From Erythroxylum novogranatense (taxonomy: Eukaryota; Streptophyta; Magnoliopsida; Malpighiales; Erythroxylaceae): a stretch of 64,000 nucleotides of DNA. The stretch spans positions 135,125,475 to 135,189,474 of the forward strand of contig CM057228.1 in NCBI GenBank assembly GCA_029891385.1, in the 5' to 3' direction. The notes under the pieces were generated by a model, which saw only the letters and a program-made list of their open reading frames with translations, did not search any database and was not told the origin of the DNA. Of this stretch, positions 25,101 through 38,300 are shown in pieces (position 1 is the first letter of the stretch; the number at the start of each line of letters is the position of its first letter). A program made the translations under genes and the position numbers.

Positions 25101-25800
25101 TAGGATGCGGAGAATCCAATACGAACAAGTTCATATCTGATCTTGCAAAGGGTCCTCTATGACTGTTAACTCTTATCCGTTGTATTTAGTGAATGGATAT
25201 AAATACCATATGAGTCGCGTGGACATACCATGTCAAGTATGAACGATGGGGTTTCGATACGGGGAGAATTGATGGATTATTATGGGAAAATAATTGAAAT
25301 ACTTGAAGTTGAGTACCTGCGTTGCCAATTAAGCGATGTGTGATATTTAAATGTATTTGGTATGACCCGACACCAAACATTGGAACAAAAGTGCATAACC
25401 GATACAATGTCGTTGAAATAAACTTCCGTGAGACGGTTGAGACAATTTGAACCATTCATCTTGGCTATGCAAGCAAGGCAGGTGTGTTATGTCCCTTTCC
25501 AAGCTTCTGACGTGATAAGGCGGATTGGTTGGCGGTGTGCAAAGTTAAACCTAGGGAGTATTTGAATCCTATACAAGCGTAGAGGAGAGAAGGCGGCAGT
25601 GAAGCGTTTCAAGAAGGCGTGGCTTCTATTCATGATACAATAACGTGTGACGACACGGAACCTTTGCACGATCCTTCTAACGCTTATGTTGATATTTCAT
25701 CTGCGAGAGTCCGACGAGGGTAACAATGGATCGAACAAGAGGAAGAGTTTGATTCTTATTCTTCCGATGAGGAAGATGATTGTAATTTACATTTAAGTTA
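22196..25800 (+). pseudogene. TNP2-type CACTA transposase remnant
   Basis: Frame-shifted remnant of a plant CACTA transposase. 22196-22440 encodes the transposase-associated domain (DRSWMYRAINPAGF, MDGQ, then CSKCKHKC as a zinc-like cluster). 22824-23531 and 23636-24109 encode the Transposase_21 core: LTPRLQRLYAS, RWHAEHDQEDGVMRHPSDA, WKHFND, NVRLGLSTDGFQPFG, NLPPWMCMKE, VQTYDVSLKQNFVMRAALMW, DLPYWKTNMVRHNLDVMHIE. 24130-24600 gives a DUF4218-like part. 24635-24835 (HGYILLNCQEVLPF) and about 25340-25560 (a DUF4216-like part with IWYDPTPNIGTKV) complete the usual order, ending in an acidic Ser-rich tail near 25800. In a live element this protein would excise and reinsert DNA in the nucleus. Several frames and stops separate the pieces. 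Confidence 0.88.
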
Positions 25801-25980
25801 CGATAGCAATTAATATGTCTTTGTAATAGACTATTGGTGTACCAATCTGATATTCCTTTTAATCATTGCAATTCTTATTCAAGGGATGTCGATGTGGCGA
25901 ATGGTTCTGACGGTAATAATTCTTTCCGTTGGGAGGAATGTGGAAAATTTGTCCGTCGTGGAATAACCATTGCGAGGAAA

Positions 25981-26508
25981 CAACATTGCGGAAAGTACTC
26001 GATTCGTTTGCCATCCATGACCGATCTTCTAATTCAAGGTGTTTGCTATGATTATTACGTGCGTGTTCATATTCGGTACATCTTATTTCCTTATGTTGAT
26101 GCCCATAACATAATAGTAATTTGATGGTTTTAACTTCATGTTGCTCAAGCGTCCTTTATTACGAGCGAAGAAATAAGTGCGATGAGAGGTAGCGCCATGA
26201 CACTTCGACATATGACCGAAATGACAAATCGGTTGTTATTCCCCTTCTACTAGTTCATCCGGACAATTAGTCCTCTGTGCAAGAAGCGGCGAAACATTTA
26301 CAATTTCCTCACGAAGTATGGCTATAGCCAAAGCGTTATTGAGAGAAAGTGTCCAAAGGCCTTCACACGGTGGGAGACATCATTTGTTTCCGAGCTTCTT
26401 TTGAGCGTGCGGGAAGCTTCGGAAATCGAGCGGGGACTCATTTACTTATACGGAATCTCATGTCACATGGAATCAAGCGGAATAATTAAATGATGTATTA
26501 CATAATTC
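25981..26508 (+). repeat. CACTA internal duplication, copy 1
   Basis: About 0.53 kb nearly identical to 27544-28075, from AACATTGCGGAAAGTACTC to ATGTATTACATAATTC. This copy carries several extra single bases and substitutions relative to copy 2 that disturb the frame. Confidence 0.9.
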
Positions 26509-26719
26509 GACAACGTTGAAAAGATGTTTGTTGTTGTATATGTTTCATTACGGTAAACACAATCGTAATTATATAATTGTTGACGTTAATATATTGTTGT
26601 TAACTTGTTTGTTAACTTTCAATGACATTGGATTATAGGTAAATAACTTCATTAAGCGATTGCTCTTAAGATTGTTATATGTATACGAATTCGATAATTT
26701 TGTATTTCATTCATTAATA

Positions 26720-27222
26720 TGGCACAAAGAGACCACGTGAGGATATGCGGCCGAGGTTTAGAGGGATGTTTGGCGGCAAAATCTCAAGGTGGATCGTCAC
26801 GATGCAGGACGCGACTCACCTCCTCCTCCTACACATCCTCCGATTGCAGATGAGCCATCACTGCTGCTACTAATGCCACACCATCCCACATGCCAACTCA
26901 TTTATCATCCAATACCACAATTGGGGATAGAGGACATGTCCGGAACACGGATACATAGGAGATGATGGCGAAAGTATATCACTTACATCAATGACCGAGA
27001 AGTAATATGATAGGATTACCTTTGTTTCTAGACTTGCTATTTTTGGTCTATTTGTACAATAGAATGACTTCTTGTTTTAGGTTCGTACCGTTTGGAATGG
27101 TTTCGAGGCAGATGACTTCCACTTTTATGGAAAGAATTGAACCCGATGGGTATACGTAGAAGAATATCATTGCAGCAACGAAACAATTGTACTTTAATGA
27201 GTTCGAGGTACAATAATTATTT

Positions 27223-27265
<43 letters not shown>

Positions 27266-28060
27266 TCATGATAAATATATTTATAGTTTGACATTAACTA
27301 ACATATATTTGTTTGTTCTTTAATCGAAAGCATTTTTTGGGGACGCTACTTTGGATGGGAGCATATACAAATTACGGGAGGCGGGCTCGTGCGTTATCGC
27401 GACTTCATTATTGAGATAAACAAAAGTGGTACGACCCGCTTTATTTCGGAAGATATATGGAGTCGTTGGTTGGCGTATTGGGCATCACCTGCAGCAATGT
27501 CCATCTCAGGACGTAACTCGGCCAACAGACGTGGAGGCCCAGGTCAACATTGCGGAAAGTACTCCGATTCGTTTGCCATCCATGACCGATCTTCTAATTC
27601 AAGGTGTTTGCTATGATTATTACGTCTGTGTTCATATTCAGTACATCTTATTTCCTTATGTTCAGTGCCCATAACATAATAGTAATTTGATGGTTTTAAC
27701 TTCATGTTGCTCAAAGCGTCCTTTATTCTGAACGAAGAAATAAGTGCCAGTAGAGGGTAGCGCCATGACACTACGACATATGACCGAAATGACAAATCGG
27801 TTGTTATTCCCCTTCACTAGTTCATCCGGACAATTAGTCCTCTATGCAAGAGCGGGTGAAACATTTACAATTTCCTCACGAAGTATGGCTATAGCCAAAG
27901 CGTTATTGAGAGAAAGTGTCCAAAGGCCTTCACCGGTGGAGACATCATTTGTTTCCGAGCTTCTTTTGAACGTGCTGAAGCTTCCGGAAATCAGAATCGG
28001 GGACTCATTTACTTATACGGAATCTCATGTCACATGGAATCCGGCGGAATAATTAAATGA
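26720..28060 (+). pseudogene. Second CACTA gene remnant (En/Spm accessory-type)
   Basis: A second coding region downstream of the transposase, starting near MAQRDHVRICGRG at 26719. It holds recognisable pieces such as FVPFGMVSRQMTSTFMERI, FFGDATLDGSIYKLREAG and ISEDIWSRWLAYWASPAAM, the last of which belongs to the plant En/Spm transposase family (Ptta type) by my recollection of its wording. The 3' exon at 27744-28052 is the best kept part and ends TWNPAE followed by a stop. It overlaps copy 2 of the internal duplication. Introns and frameshifts cannot be told apart here without relatives. Confidence 0.65.
27229..27262. repeat. (TA)n microsatellite
   Basis: About 17 uninterrupted TA units within an intron-like part of the CACTA remnant. 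Confidence 0.9.
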
Positions 28061-28075
28061 TGTATTACATAATTC
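27544..28075 (+). repeat. CACTA internal duplication, copy 2
   Basis: Partner of 25981-26508. This copy keeps the longer open frame, and its right end is followed directly by the 3' terminal region, so it is probably the original and copy 1 the secondary copy. Confidence 0.9.
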
Positions 28076-28204
28076 TTTGATGTCTTTGGTTGATGCTGGA
28101 TGTCCCATAATGTATAACCAATTGTTATTATTCAAAACTTTGATGTCTTGGTTGATGTGTGGATGTCGACTAATACATGCACCTTATTGGTAAGATCTTT
28201 TTTC

Positions 28205-28350
28205 ACAAGCGGAATTACTTTTCCGTCGGTAACTATTTGACGGAATCGGGTATACCGTCGGCACATAAATGGACTCAATTTGGTGACGTGCAAAATTCGT
28301 CGTTAAATTTATAACTTACTACGGAATATTGGCGACACTTTTTCGTCTCT
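28205..28350. repeat. CACTA right subterminal repeat region
   Basis: CCGTCGG, GACGGA, CCGTCGG and TCGTCG-type motifs in a short span, mirroring the left end. Confidence 0.65.
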
Positions 28351-28380
28351 AAATAATAAAACATTACTTTTTATTTTACC

Positions 28381-28470
28381 GCCAAACACTCATTTTTAAA
28401 AAAATAACTTATGTGGTAGAAAAAAGTGCTTATTAACCTTTCAAATGTCTATCCAAACAGGCACTTAACA
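28381..28470. repeat. Short dispersed repeat, copy 1
   Basis: Shares CAAACACTCATTTT, AAAAAGTGCTTAT and TATCCAAACAGGCAC in the same order and spacing with 33678-33765. It looks like the end of a small non-autonomous transposon. Confidence 0.6.
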
Positions 28471-28804
28471 ATCTTTTGTCAAACTTGTCCAATTATGACA
28501 AATCATATTAGTACAAGCCTAAATTTTAAGATTAAAACGAAATTAAGATAATGTCATTTTGAATGGTATTTGAATTGGGACTGAATTGACTTAATTTGTC
28601 AAACGATATATCATATAAAACTTTTTAAAGTAAAATTGATCAACATCTTAAAAATTGAAGCGGACGGCTTTAATAATTAAGAGCAAACAAATAAATTTAC
28701 AATACAAATTTGCTTATTGTAAAAAGAATTAAAACTTTTACATAATAACAACACACCCAAGAACAAACCTTCAGAAATCCAAACAATTATTCGATAGTGA
28801 ATCA

Positions 28805-30191
<1,387 letters not shown>

Positions 30192-30228
30192 TCTCGCTTT
30201 GACAGTGATTACCTGTGAACTGTGCGTT

Positions 30229-30237
30229 CTTATATAG
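30229..30237 (-). promoter_or_regulatory. TATA box of the peroxidase gene
   Basis: Minus strand CTATATAAG lies about 38 bp before the ATG, which implies a very short leader of roughly 10 bases. Confidence 0.65.
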
Positions 30238-30239
30238 AA

Positions 30240-31614
30240 GATAATGAGGCCAAAAAAGGGTTTTCTTCTCCCACTAGAATGCATCACTCATTGCAGAAGC
30301 CGAACATAGAATATTGATCAAGTTGGTATTCGAGTTGACTCTTCCTTTCAATATATCACTTTTCAGACATAACTAAACTGCTCCTGAAATTTTTTAACGT
30401 GTTAGTTAGAATCTAAACACAACGACTTCGCTCCGAGGTCGATATATACAAGCAAGTCGTGACTTTCTGATGCCTAAATCTGCATGGACACGACCTGATA
30501 ATATAGTAAACTATTATCTGCAACAGATATGAGTTCTTCATGGTGGGTATAAACGGATTGAACAGTCCCTCCTAACACCGAATCTTTGAAAGGAAAAACG
30601 TATAAATTAATTAGATTACAGGCTATGTTTCTGGTCTGGAGCTGCATAGGAGAATAATTAGTTGCATCCACCGATCTTCCATGCACTAGTTAAAAGCAAA
30701 ACTTAATTATATCCGAGTCCAACCCTTGAAGCCAATTCTCCGCGATCCTTCTAATTGAAGTGATTGAATGCTAACTTTAACATAATTTTAAAGAAGTTTG
30801 AATTTTTGTCTATTTTATTTTATTGTATCTTATTCTATAAATTTTAATTATTTATTTATATAAATATTTTAATAAGTTAGAATTAGCATAAATAAATGAT
30901 TAAATTTATAGAATAAATTACATCATAATATTAGATAAAAATTTGTCGAACGTTAAAAGTATTGTATAGTTAATCAAAAGTAAAGGAAATTGAAGTTTAT
31001 ATGTGTCAGTCACATCAAATCCATTCCTCAGTTTTGAATGGCTCATTCGTAAAGTAATTTGTTTAAAATACGTAATTTATACCCAGTGATAATGATTACA
31101 TGTCTTATTTACATAAAAAAGAACATTATTACATGTAGACTTGTAAATCTAATCTTTGTAGGTTGAAAGTGACAATTCAATCATAAAATATAACCTTAAA
31201 TCCATAGCTCTCCCGAGAGCGACCAAACATCTCACTTTAGAACAGATGTTTAATTAAGATGTATTTATATCATTACAAGAAAATCAAGAATTGGTGATGG
31301 AAAAATAACCACAGAAAATAAGGCGTTGCAAATTATCAACGTTATTTACATCTTTAAAAAAAGTAATAAAGTTAAAACTTATGTTTAAAAATAACTTAAT
31401 TATCATTTTAGTTACTTACAATAAATTATTGTCAATATATATGAATAATAAAGAATTTATATTGATAAGCAACAAAGATTTATTTGATTTTTATACTACA
31501 AGAGGAGTAAAATAGCTTAATTGAAATAAAAGCCTAAATAAAAATTGATTTCAAAGTATAAAATTTTAATATTTTTTGTTTTCTATAAATACTCTTAACT
31601 AATTAAAGAGAGTG
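30240..31614. other. Intergenic, AT-rich
   Basis: Promoter side of the peroxidase and AT-rich DNA. A phrase resembling a CACTA or MITE end (CATTACAAGAAAATC at about 31272) is isolated and unsupported by a partner. Confidence 0.4.
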
Positions 31615-31776
31615 AACCTTAGAGCAACTAGTAAAGTTACTCATTTTTATTATAAGATCACATATTTAAGTCATAGAAATAGTCTTTTATAAAAATACAA
31701 ATCGATGAATACAAAGATCATTTCAAAATATCACATATTTAAGTCAAAGAAATAGTCTTTTATAAAAATACAAAAG
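31615..31776 (+). repeat. SINE-like remnant with a 73-bp tandem duplication
   Basis: A tRNA-like A-box phrase (AGAGCAACTAGTAAAG) is followed by a B-box-like phrase (ATTTAAGTCATAGAAATAG), as in decayed tRNA-derived plant SINEs. The segment from ATCACATATTTAAGTCA through ATAAAAATACAAA is repeated 73 bp downstream. Confidence 0.45.
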
Positions 31777-31964
31777 GATAGATGCATGTATTATTTAAAC
31801 TTAATTAACATAACAATAAGAAATTCTTGTATATAGTTAATAATAATAATAATTAATTAACTAAATAATCTCTTTATTTATTATAAATTTAATTATACAA
31901 TAAGTTAATTACACACAATTAACTATAAACAAGACAATAAAAATTCTAACTTAAAAGGGCAAAT

Positions 31965-32411
31965 TCAAGGATACCCTATTGCAATGCAAGCCTCCCAGAA
32001 GAGCCTGTCCTCCATTTCATCCATGGCTTCCCTACTCAGGTTAAACCCAAACTTTGGTTTCTCTGCACTGTTATTTCTCTGATCATCATCACTGGCCATG
32101 ACCTCCATTGACGATGCTTCTCTTAGCCACATCTTGCAGGCATTATTAGTCCATATTGGTTCCCAAGTTGCACCATTAAAGCGACTACTGCAACAATATT
32201 CTTCTTCTTCATCATCATAACAAGCAACGACTTGAAGCTGACAAGTTGTGTCACCACAACTGCAGGACTCAGCATCATCATCGTCGCCGCCGTCACAGCC
32301 GTCGCAGGCCATATTGACATGATCTGCCTCAGAGTCTGCACTACCTTCAACAAGAAGAAAAGAAGAAACATCCAAAAGTAGAGCTTTATTATTATTATTA
32401 ATATTCTCCAT
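31965..32411 (-). CDS. Small acidic Cys-rich plant protein of unknown function
   Basis: Single-exon 148-residue protein. I do not recognise a named domain. Residues about 34-75 form a highly acidic, Cys-rich stretch (CDGCDGGDDDD, SCSCGDTTC, YDDEEEEYCC). Residues 78-98 hold a Trp-rich piece (WEPIWTNNACKMWLREAS), and the end (KPKFGFNLSREAMDEMEDRLFWEACIAIGYP in part) looks compact and possibly helical. The uneven Cys spacing does not match a standard zinc finger. There is no signal peptide or membrane segment, so it is probably cytosolic or nuclear. Support for a real gene: a long frame in AT-rich DNA, a TATA box at a sensible distance, and biased composition unlike a random frame. Confidence 0.65.
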   Translation of the reverse strand: MENINNNNKALLLDVSSFLLVEGSADSEADHVNMACDGCDGGDDDDAESCSCGDTTCQLQVVACYDDEEEEYCCSSRFNGATWEPIWTNNACKMWLREASSMEVMASDDDQRNNSAEKPKFGFNLSREAMDEMEDRLFWEACIAIGYP

Positions 32412-32440
32412 AACCTATCTTGGTGGTGATTTTTAGGATT

Positions 32441-32450
32441 GTATATATAC
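32441..32450 (-). promoter_or_regulatory. TATA box of the small acidic protein gene
   Basis: GTATATATAC lies about 30-40 bp upstream of the ATG at 32411. Confidence 0.55.
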
Positions 32451-32929
32451 TGACTGGTACAGAAGTTCCTGTCACTGTACTGATGACGATGATGATGACT
32501 TCACAGACTAAATATTAGGGGGGGTGATCTGATCAGGCACTTTTGAGGTGAAAAGGTGAAAGTTTCTGCTTGCTTTAGACAACAATTTATTGGTGGGTTT
32601 CATGTCATCTTCTAGTCTGAGGTCTTCTCTTAACAAGGAGGGCGTTGTTGTACGGCGGACCCCACTTTGGCAAATCCACCATTGTAGCATCGTTTTCCAG
32701 CATTTTCTTTTTTTTTTTTTTAAATTAGATGTTGGTTGATTAGTAAATCTTGATAGTTATTAATATTATTAATATATTAATATTGGAAATATTTTTAATA
32801 ATGACTACTAAAGATATTTAATTAATAAAACATGTCTCAATATAAACGTATTCAATGCAGAAAGCTTTCCGTCTTGTGATTATCTAGTGAGAATTATTAA
32901 TATATACAACTTTCTCTTTGTACTTTTTA

Positions 32930-33003
32930 TAAAGAGATTATTTCCATGATTCGAACTCGGGATCTTTTAGTCACAAAGAAGTAATTTTTACCGATTGAAC
33001 TAA
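32930..33003 (-). repeat. tRNA-derived SINE-like remnant
   Basis: On the minus strand a TTAGTTCAATCGG A-box phrase is followed about 35 bp on by CCCGAGTTCGAATC, a good RNA polymerase III B box. No full tRNA fold is possible, so this is a SINE head or tRNA pseudogene. Confidence 0.6.
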
Positions 33004-33677
33004 CTTTTTTTTCCAATTTTAATAGATTTAGAAGCAGCGAGAACAAAGTTTATAATTTTGTAAGAAAAAGAATTAATAATTTCACAAAACTATATCTAAT
33101 ATTTAATGATTTTATTTGAATTTTTATAACTATAACTTATTGAAAAAGTTAATTTACTAGTTATTAGTGATTATTTGTATTTATTAATATCATTAACAAT
33201 AAAAATATTTTCAAAAATAAAAGATTTAGTATGTATTAAAGACTATTAATTGTTAACTATCTATTTGACCTTTCTTCTCCTAATGTGAAGAGATTGAGAA
33301 CAAAATTTGTAATTTTGTAAGAAAAAGACTTAATTACACAAAATTACTTCTAATCTTTAATGATTTTATTTGAACAATTTTGTATAATTATTGAAGCTCA
33401 TTTAATATTTTCCATTCACAATTAATTATTTTTAGAAAATAATTAATTTCATAAATATTACATCTAAAATTTAAATGATTTTAATTCAATATTTTGTATA
33501 TTTATTGAATCTTATTTTAATATATGTTTTCTAGCAATGAGTCACAACTTAAAGCTCATTAATTGATTTAAAAATTTACTGAAAAAGTAATTTTTGAAAA
33601 GTTTCAAATTTGAGTTTTTAAAAGTTGTATTTTGACTGCTAAAAAAGTTTATATATATTAAAGAAGTGTTTTTAACT

Positions 33678-33765
33678 TTACAGTCAAACACTCATTTTCT
33701 TAAAATGACTTTTGTAGTAAGAAAAGTGCTTATAAACCTTCAAAATTTTATCCAAACAGGCACAT
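33678..33765. repeat. Short dispersed repeat, copy 2
   Basis: Partner of 28381-28470, sharing three phrases in the same order. Confidence 0.6.
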
Positions 33766-34384
33766 AGACTCATTCCTACTCATTTTCAAATTATTATTTT
33801 GATATAATTTTGAGAGAATAAGAATAAAAATAAAATAAAATCTCTAAGTTACTATTTTGTAAAAGGTCTAATGTTTTAATGATTTGAATAGAACTTAATT
33901 TTTATTTTTATTTTGATAGCAATAAGTCATAAAGATTTGAGTGTTGCCATATATGTCTACCAAGACCCACTTGGTGTACCAATTATGGTGATATATAAAT
34001 CCATAAAGAAGGCAATTATTAAAGCTAAGTATATTGGATGACTATCTCCATCTTAAAGGTAAAGCTAATTTTAATTCTTCTAATCTTGGAAAAAACGTGA
34101 CACTTGCTAATTAGTTCTCACCTAATTCTAATCACATCCCTCTCCTCATTTTAATTATTTAATCAACTATATATTAATATGACGCTTATATGACTCCATC
34201 TTTACGACGGTCCACCATCTCAATTACATATAAATATAGATACCAACATTGAAATTTAGGTATATGTGAAAAGAATCCTCTACTACACTATATACAAATG
34301 TCTCTTATTTATCGGAAATTGAAATAAAGTGATTATTTTTAAGTATTTTTAAGTAAGATTAGGTACTAGTGAATATAAAATTAT

Positions 34385-35165
34385 AAATACCATTTTGTAC
34401 CGGTTAGTACTGGCCGGTATGTACTGTACCGGACTAAAATCGAAACGAAACAAACGATGGGTCATATCGGATTTAAATATAGGTTGATACCACTCGTTTC
34501 GGATAGTGCTGACCAGTATTTTGATCAGTCAATACCAAAATTTTAAAAATTGGGAGATTTTTAATAAAATTTTAAAAAAAAATTAAAATCTTCCTCCTTT
34601 CTTCTTACTTCTCCTTCCACCTGCCCCCTTTTTTTAAGTTTTTTTAACTAGTTATTTTATCTATTTTAACTTTTATAATTATTGTGAGTTTTAATTTTAA
34701 TTTTAAAACAATAATAACTATTTTATTATTAATAATAATTATAAATTAAATAAAACTTAAAAAATATTTTAATATTTATTAATAAAATATTTTATTTTAA
34801 AATAAATAATTTAAAATTATTATTTAAAACTAATATTTATTTTATATTTTAATTATTAAATCAAAATTTATTTGAAATTTATATATTTGAAATTTAATTA
34901 TAATTATTAATAATTATTAAATTAATTTTATAAATTAAATTAAAATTGCAATTATTATTTATTATTATTATTTTTGAAAAATGGTTAAAATGTATAATGC
35001 AATTGTATAATATAATAATGAACTATTTTATAATTTTTTAAAAAATTCAAAGACTATTTTATAAATTTAAAAAATTACCCGAGATGATATCAATATTAAC
35101 CGATACTGGTACAGTACTGTACTAAAACTCAATTCGATACCAAGTTCAGTACGATGCTCGTAACA
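34385..35165 (+). repeat. AT-rich dispersed element with TACCGG-rich ends, copy 1
   Basis: About 0.78 kb. Both ends are rich in GGTAC/TACCGG words (GTACCGGTTAGTACTGG on the left, CCGATACTGGTACAGTACTG on the right) and the middle is very AT-rich with a pyrimidine tract. An inverted relative lies at 59930-60690. There is no coding content and the transposon class is unknown. Confidence 0.75.
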
Positions 35166-35399
35166 TTGATTGAATCTGCGTTGCGGAATTAACTTCTATT
35201 ATTTTAAGTATTTCTTTGATTAAAAAGGAAAAGTATGATTAGGAGTGACCAAATTGCTGGCTCTGGGTTCTGCCGACTCTTGCAATGACGTATATAATAC
35301 ATAATATGTTCAAAAGGCAGTATGATGCTGTTTCATAAGATTACTTCTTAAAACAAGAAAATTAGAGCTTGCACATACACAAGTTTCAGAAACATCATC

Positions 35400-38300
35400 T
35401 CATTTTTTGTTCACAGGGACGAACTTCTGACCGTCTTTCTTCAGCCATATTGTAGACCGAGTTCGCTTCACATGATCAGCAAAGATCCTATGCCTGTGAT
35501 CAAGCAAAATGGAAATCTGTTATACATTGCTGACAACCATTTAATTACACAGCCATCATTGTAAAAAAAGATCTCTGAGAGTTGTTTCCCGGATCCGAAA
35601 GAGAGTATAACAATCTGAATCACGAGATAGGCTCTTATAACTAACACGTTCAGAAACTCACCTTTCATATTCGAGTTTTTGAGTGACAATTCCACTTAGT
35701 AATAGCTCTGAACTGTAAACAATGGCCCCTGGAGAAGTTGACAGTGTTTAGATACTGTGTTCGTGGAATAAGTAAGGCAATATAATGCGAATATATGTTT
35801 AAACCTTTTTCAAGGAAAGGCACACATTCTTCGTAATCTTCTTCACAGGATAATACAAGCAGATCATCTGGGACGGTGTCATCCTTCATAGATGATCTAC
35901 CAACTCTTTCCACTGCCTGAAGAGCATTTCGAACAGACATTATCAGGCCAAGCAATGAAGTTAAAAAAATTTGCATCTTACAAATATGCAAGCAACCAAT
36001 GTTCCAAATTCCAAAATGGTGATTTAATTCACTTTGAATTTGAACCGTAGTTGGAAAATTTTCATCAAAACAGAATGAACAGGAAGCAGTAAGTACCTGG
36101 CCCTGAACTGCTTTAACCAAACTTGAAACTATTTCTTTACTCGGTTTGGCATTACGGGTAATCAAAACTCTCTTACCCTGCAAAAGTCTTGTTTTAGCAA
36201 AACGCCATGGAGAGGAAATTTAACCAATTCAACAAAACAAATCCTACCTGTAAAAGAGGATGTTGTCGCGCATGTGCCAATGACAGTGGCAAACTAAAGC
36301 CGAACTCCTTTTCCTTTTTCGTGTCTCTCAGAATGTATTTTTTCTCATCAATTAAATAGTTAGCATGACCAACATTCTCAAGCCATTGATGAGTCACAAT
36401 AGGTTTGCCCAAAGCAATGGCTTCTAACATATTCCTTGTGCGCACAAATGTATCGGTTATGAAGTGAGTTGCATCCGTAATGGAGAGGGCTGTTGAAATC
36501 TTAAGCCGGTCCAGTATCTACGTAATACAATAGAAGTAATATAAAGTTGAATCAGGTAAACAAATTATGAGAAACACTCATGAAAATAAGAGTACCTTTT
36601 TCTGCTGCTTAAGCACATCCTCATCCAAGTGGTGGCTAAACAGGACTCTTACACCAGTCAAATCCCTCCTCTTCCTCAATTCCTTTGGTGGAGAAATAGG
36701 TTCCAACTCAGTAGCATACAAGCTATTAAGTTCTCTCAGAAGGCAAGATCTTGAAAGTTTCTTGCTTGACTGATTACAATATCCATTGCCCACACAGATA
36801 GGTGAAGCTTCATTGATAGGTGTCACAGTGTTAGCCGGAGAAGTGCACTTTGATTTGGAAATTGTAGTTCTATCCCCAGATATATTACTAGATTTTATGT
36901 TTGCCGCACTTTCAGGACATAGGGAGGAGTCTGTATCACTCCTATCAGCAAGTTTTGTCACTTTTGCTTTTCTTCTATCTTCAGAACCCTTATCACTCTT
37001 ATAAGCAGACCCACAGTTCAAACCAGCATCACCTAGTTTATCTACATGTCCCGGTTCTTGACAGTTTTCAAGATTTTCATTTATGAGAGCCCTATTTTGG
37101 CGATCAGAGGCAGAAGGTTGTGATTTACTTTTCTTATTCAAATCAGAAATAGTACTACCACTGCCCTGTGGTCCTTTGTGTCCGCTGAGAATTTTGTCGA
37201 GGTTTCCTTGGTGACCAAATGGCTTGGATCCAGAATCCAACTTATCTTCCTTGCGACTAAACATATTTCGAAGAGATCTTCTTCCTCTGGGGCTGGTGGT
37301 ATTACTTGAGGTTATTAAATTTGGTCTGGGGCTGTTCTGTACTGCATATAGTACAGAACCCGATTGTTTGTCAGAGTCTTCGGGCACATTTTCCACAGAT
37401 TTCAAATGGGAAATAGCCAAGGACTGTCTAGTTCGACAAGCAATGGGAGTAGAAGTGCCACCATTCTCTGTTAGGTGTCTTTTCTTTGCTAGGTGATCTC
37501 CTTTTTGAGCAGTTTCCTTGCATGCATCAGAATCAGGTGATAGCCTGTTTCCAAGTTCTTCTGGCGTTCTGAATCCAATTATCTCAGAGCGTCTTTCCTT
37601 GGAAATTTTGCTACCATGTGTTCTGAAGTGTTTTTCAGCATCTGTTCTGGCCTTCTTTGATCTAGTCATTACTACATCTACATCACACAGCTTCCTAGCA
37701 TTTTCGGGATCTTTAAAATATGAAATTGAAGACTTTTCATTTAATGCAGCCCCAAGCCTCGACTTTCTCTTAGATTTCCTTGTTGAAACCCCATTAATGT
37801 TGCTGTTATCATGAACCTGCTTTTCTGGATGAGTACCATTGTCAGTCTTCCTTCCGGGAGATCCTTTTGCAGACTTCCTTTGGTTAGACAATCCCAGATC
37901 AGTTGCATCTTCATGGCACATATCCTCCCCGTTAAATAACAGTTCCATGGCTTCAGCAGCCATCTGAGTATCACAACCCACGTCAGACATTGCTGGCATA
38001 TTCTTCCTATTAAGAGTAGCTCCCATGGTTCCAGCTGAAGTATTGCCCTGAAACTGCTCGTTAAATTCATTAAGAAGAGTTCTTTTAACATCCATTTCAG
38101 TTCCTTGGGTTGTCTTGTCATATACTTTTGAGTTAGGCATCAGCAATTCTGAAGCAGAATGAACTAATTTTTCATTTAGGGAAGATGAGTTCCCTTCCTT
38201 GTCTCTGCATCCACTGGGCTGAGTTTTATTGAGCTTTTGGGAACTTGAAAAAAATCTCTTTCCAAAGAATTCTTCCTTTCTCCTACGAAAGATATCTCCC

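Larger units (their letters stand above)
19890..28360 (+). mobile_element. Decayed CACTA (En/Spm-like) transposon
   Basis: Defined by clustered CCGACGG/CCGTCGG-type motifs at both ends (19900-20400 and 28205-28350), which resemble the subterminal transposase-binding repeats of CACTA elements, and by TNP2-family transposase remnants between them. Neither end shows a clean CACTACAAGAAA terminal repeat or a 3-bp target duplication, so both borders are approximate. The interior has an untranslated 5' part (20400-22190), the main transposase remnant (22196-25800), a second gene remnant (26720-28060) and an internal duplication. Many stops and frame changes mean it is not autonomous. Confidence 0.82.
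32520..34379. other. Intergenic, AT-rich, with repeat debris
   Basis: No gene seen. Contains the SINE-like and short dispersed repeat remnants listed separately. Confidence 0.5.

Noticed and set aside
37741..38121. 126-codon minus-strand frame inside the BRCT gene
   Set aside because: It is another frame of the large third exon, which is clearly coding in a different frame.
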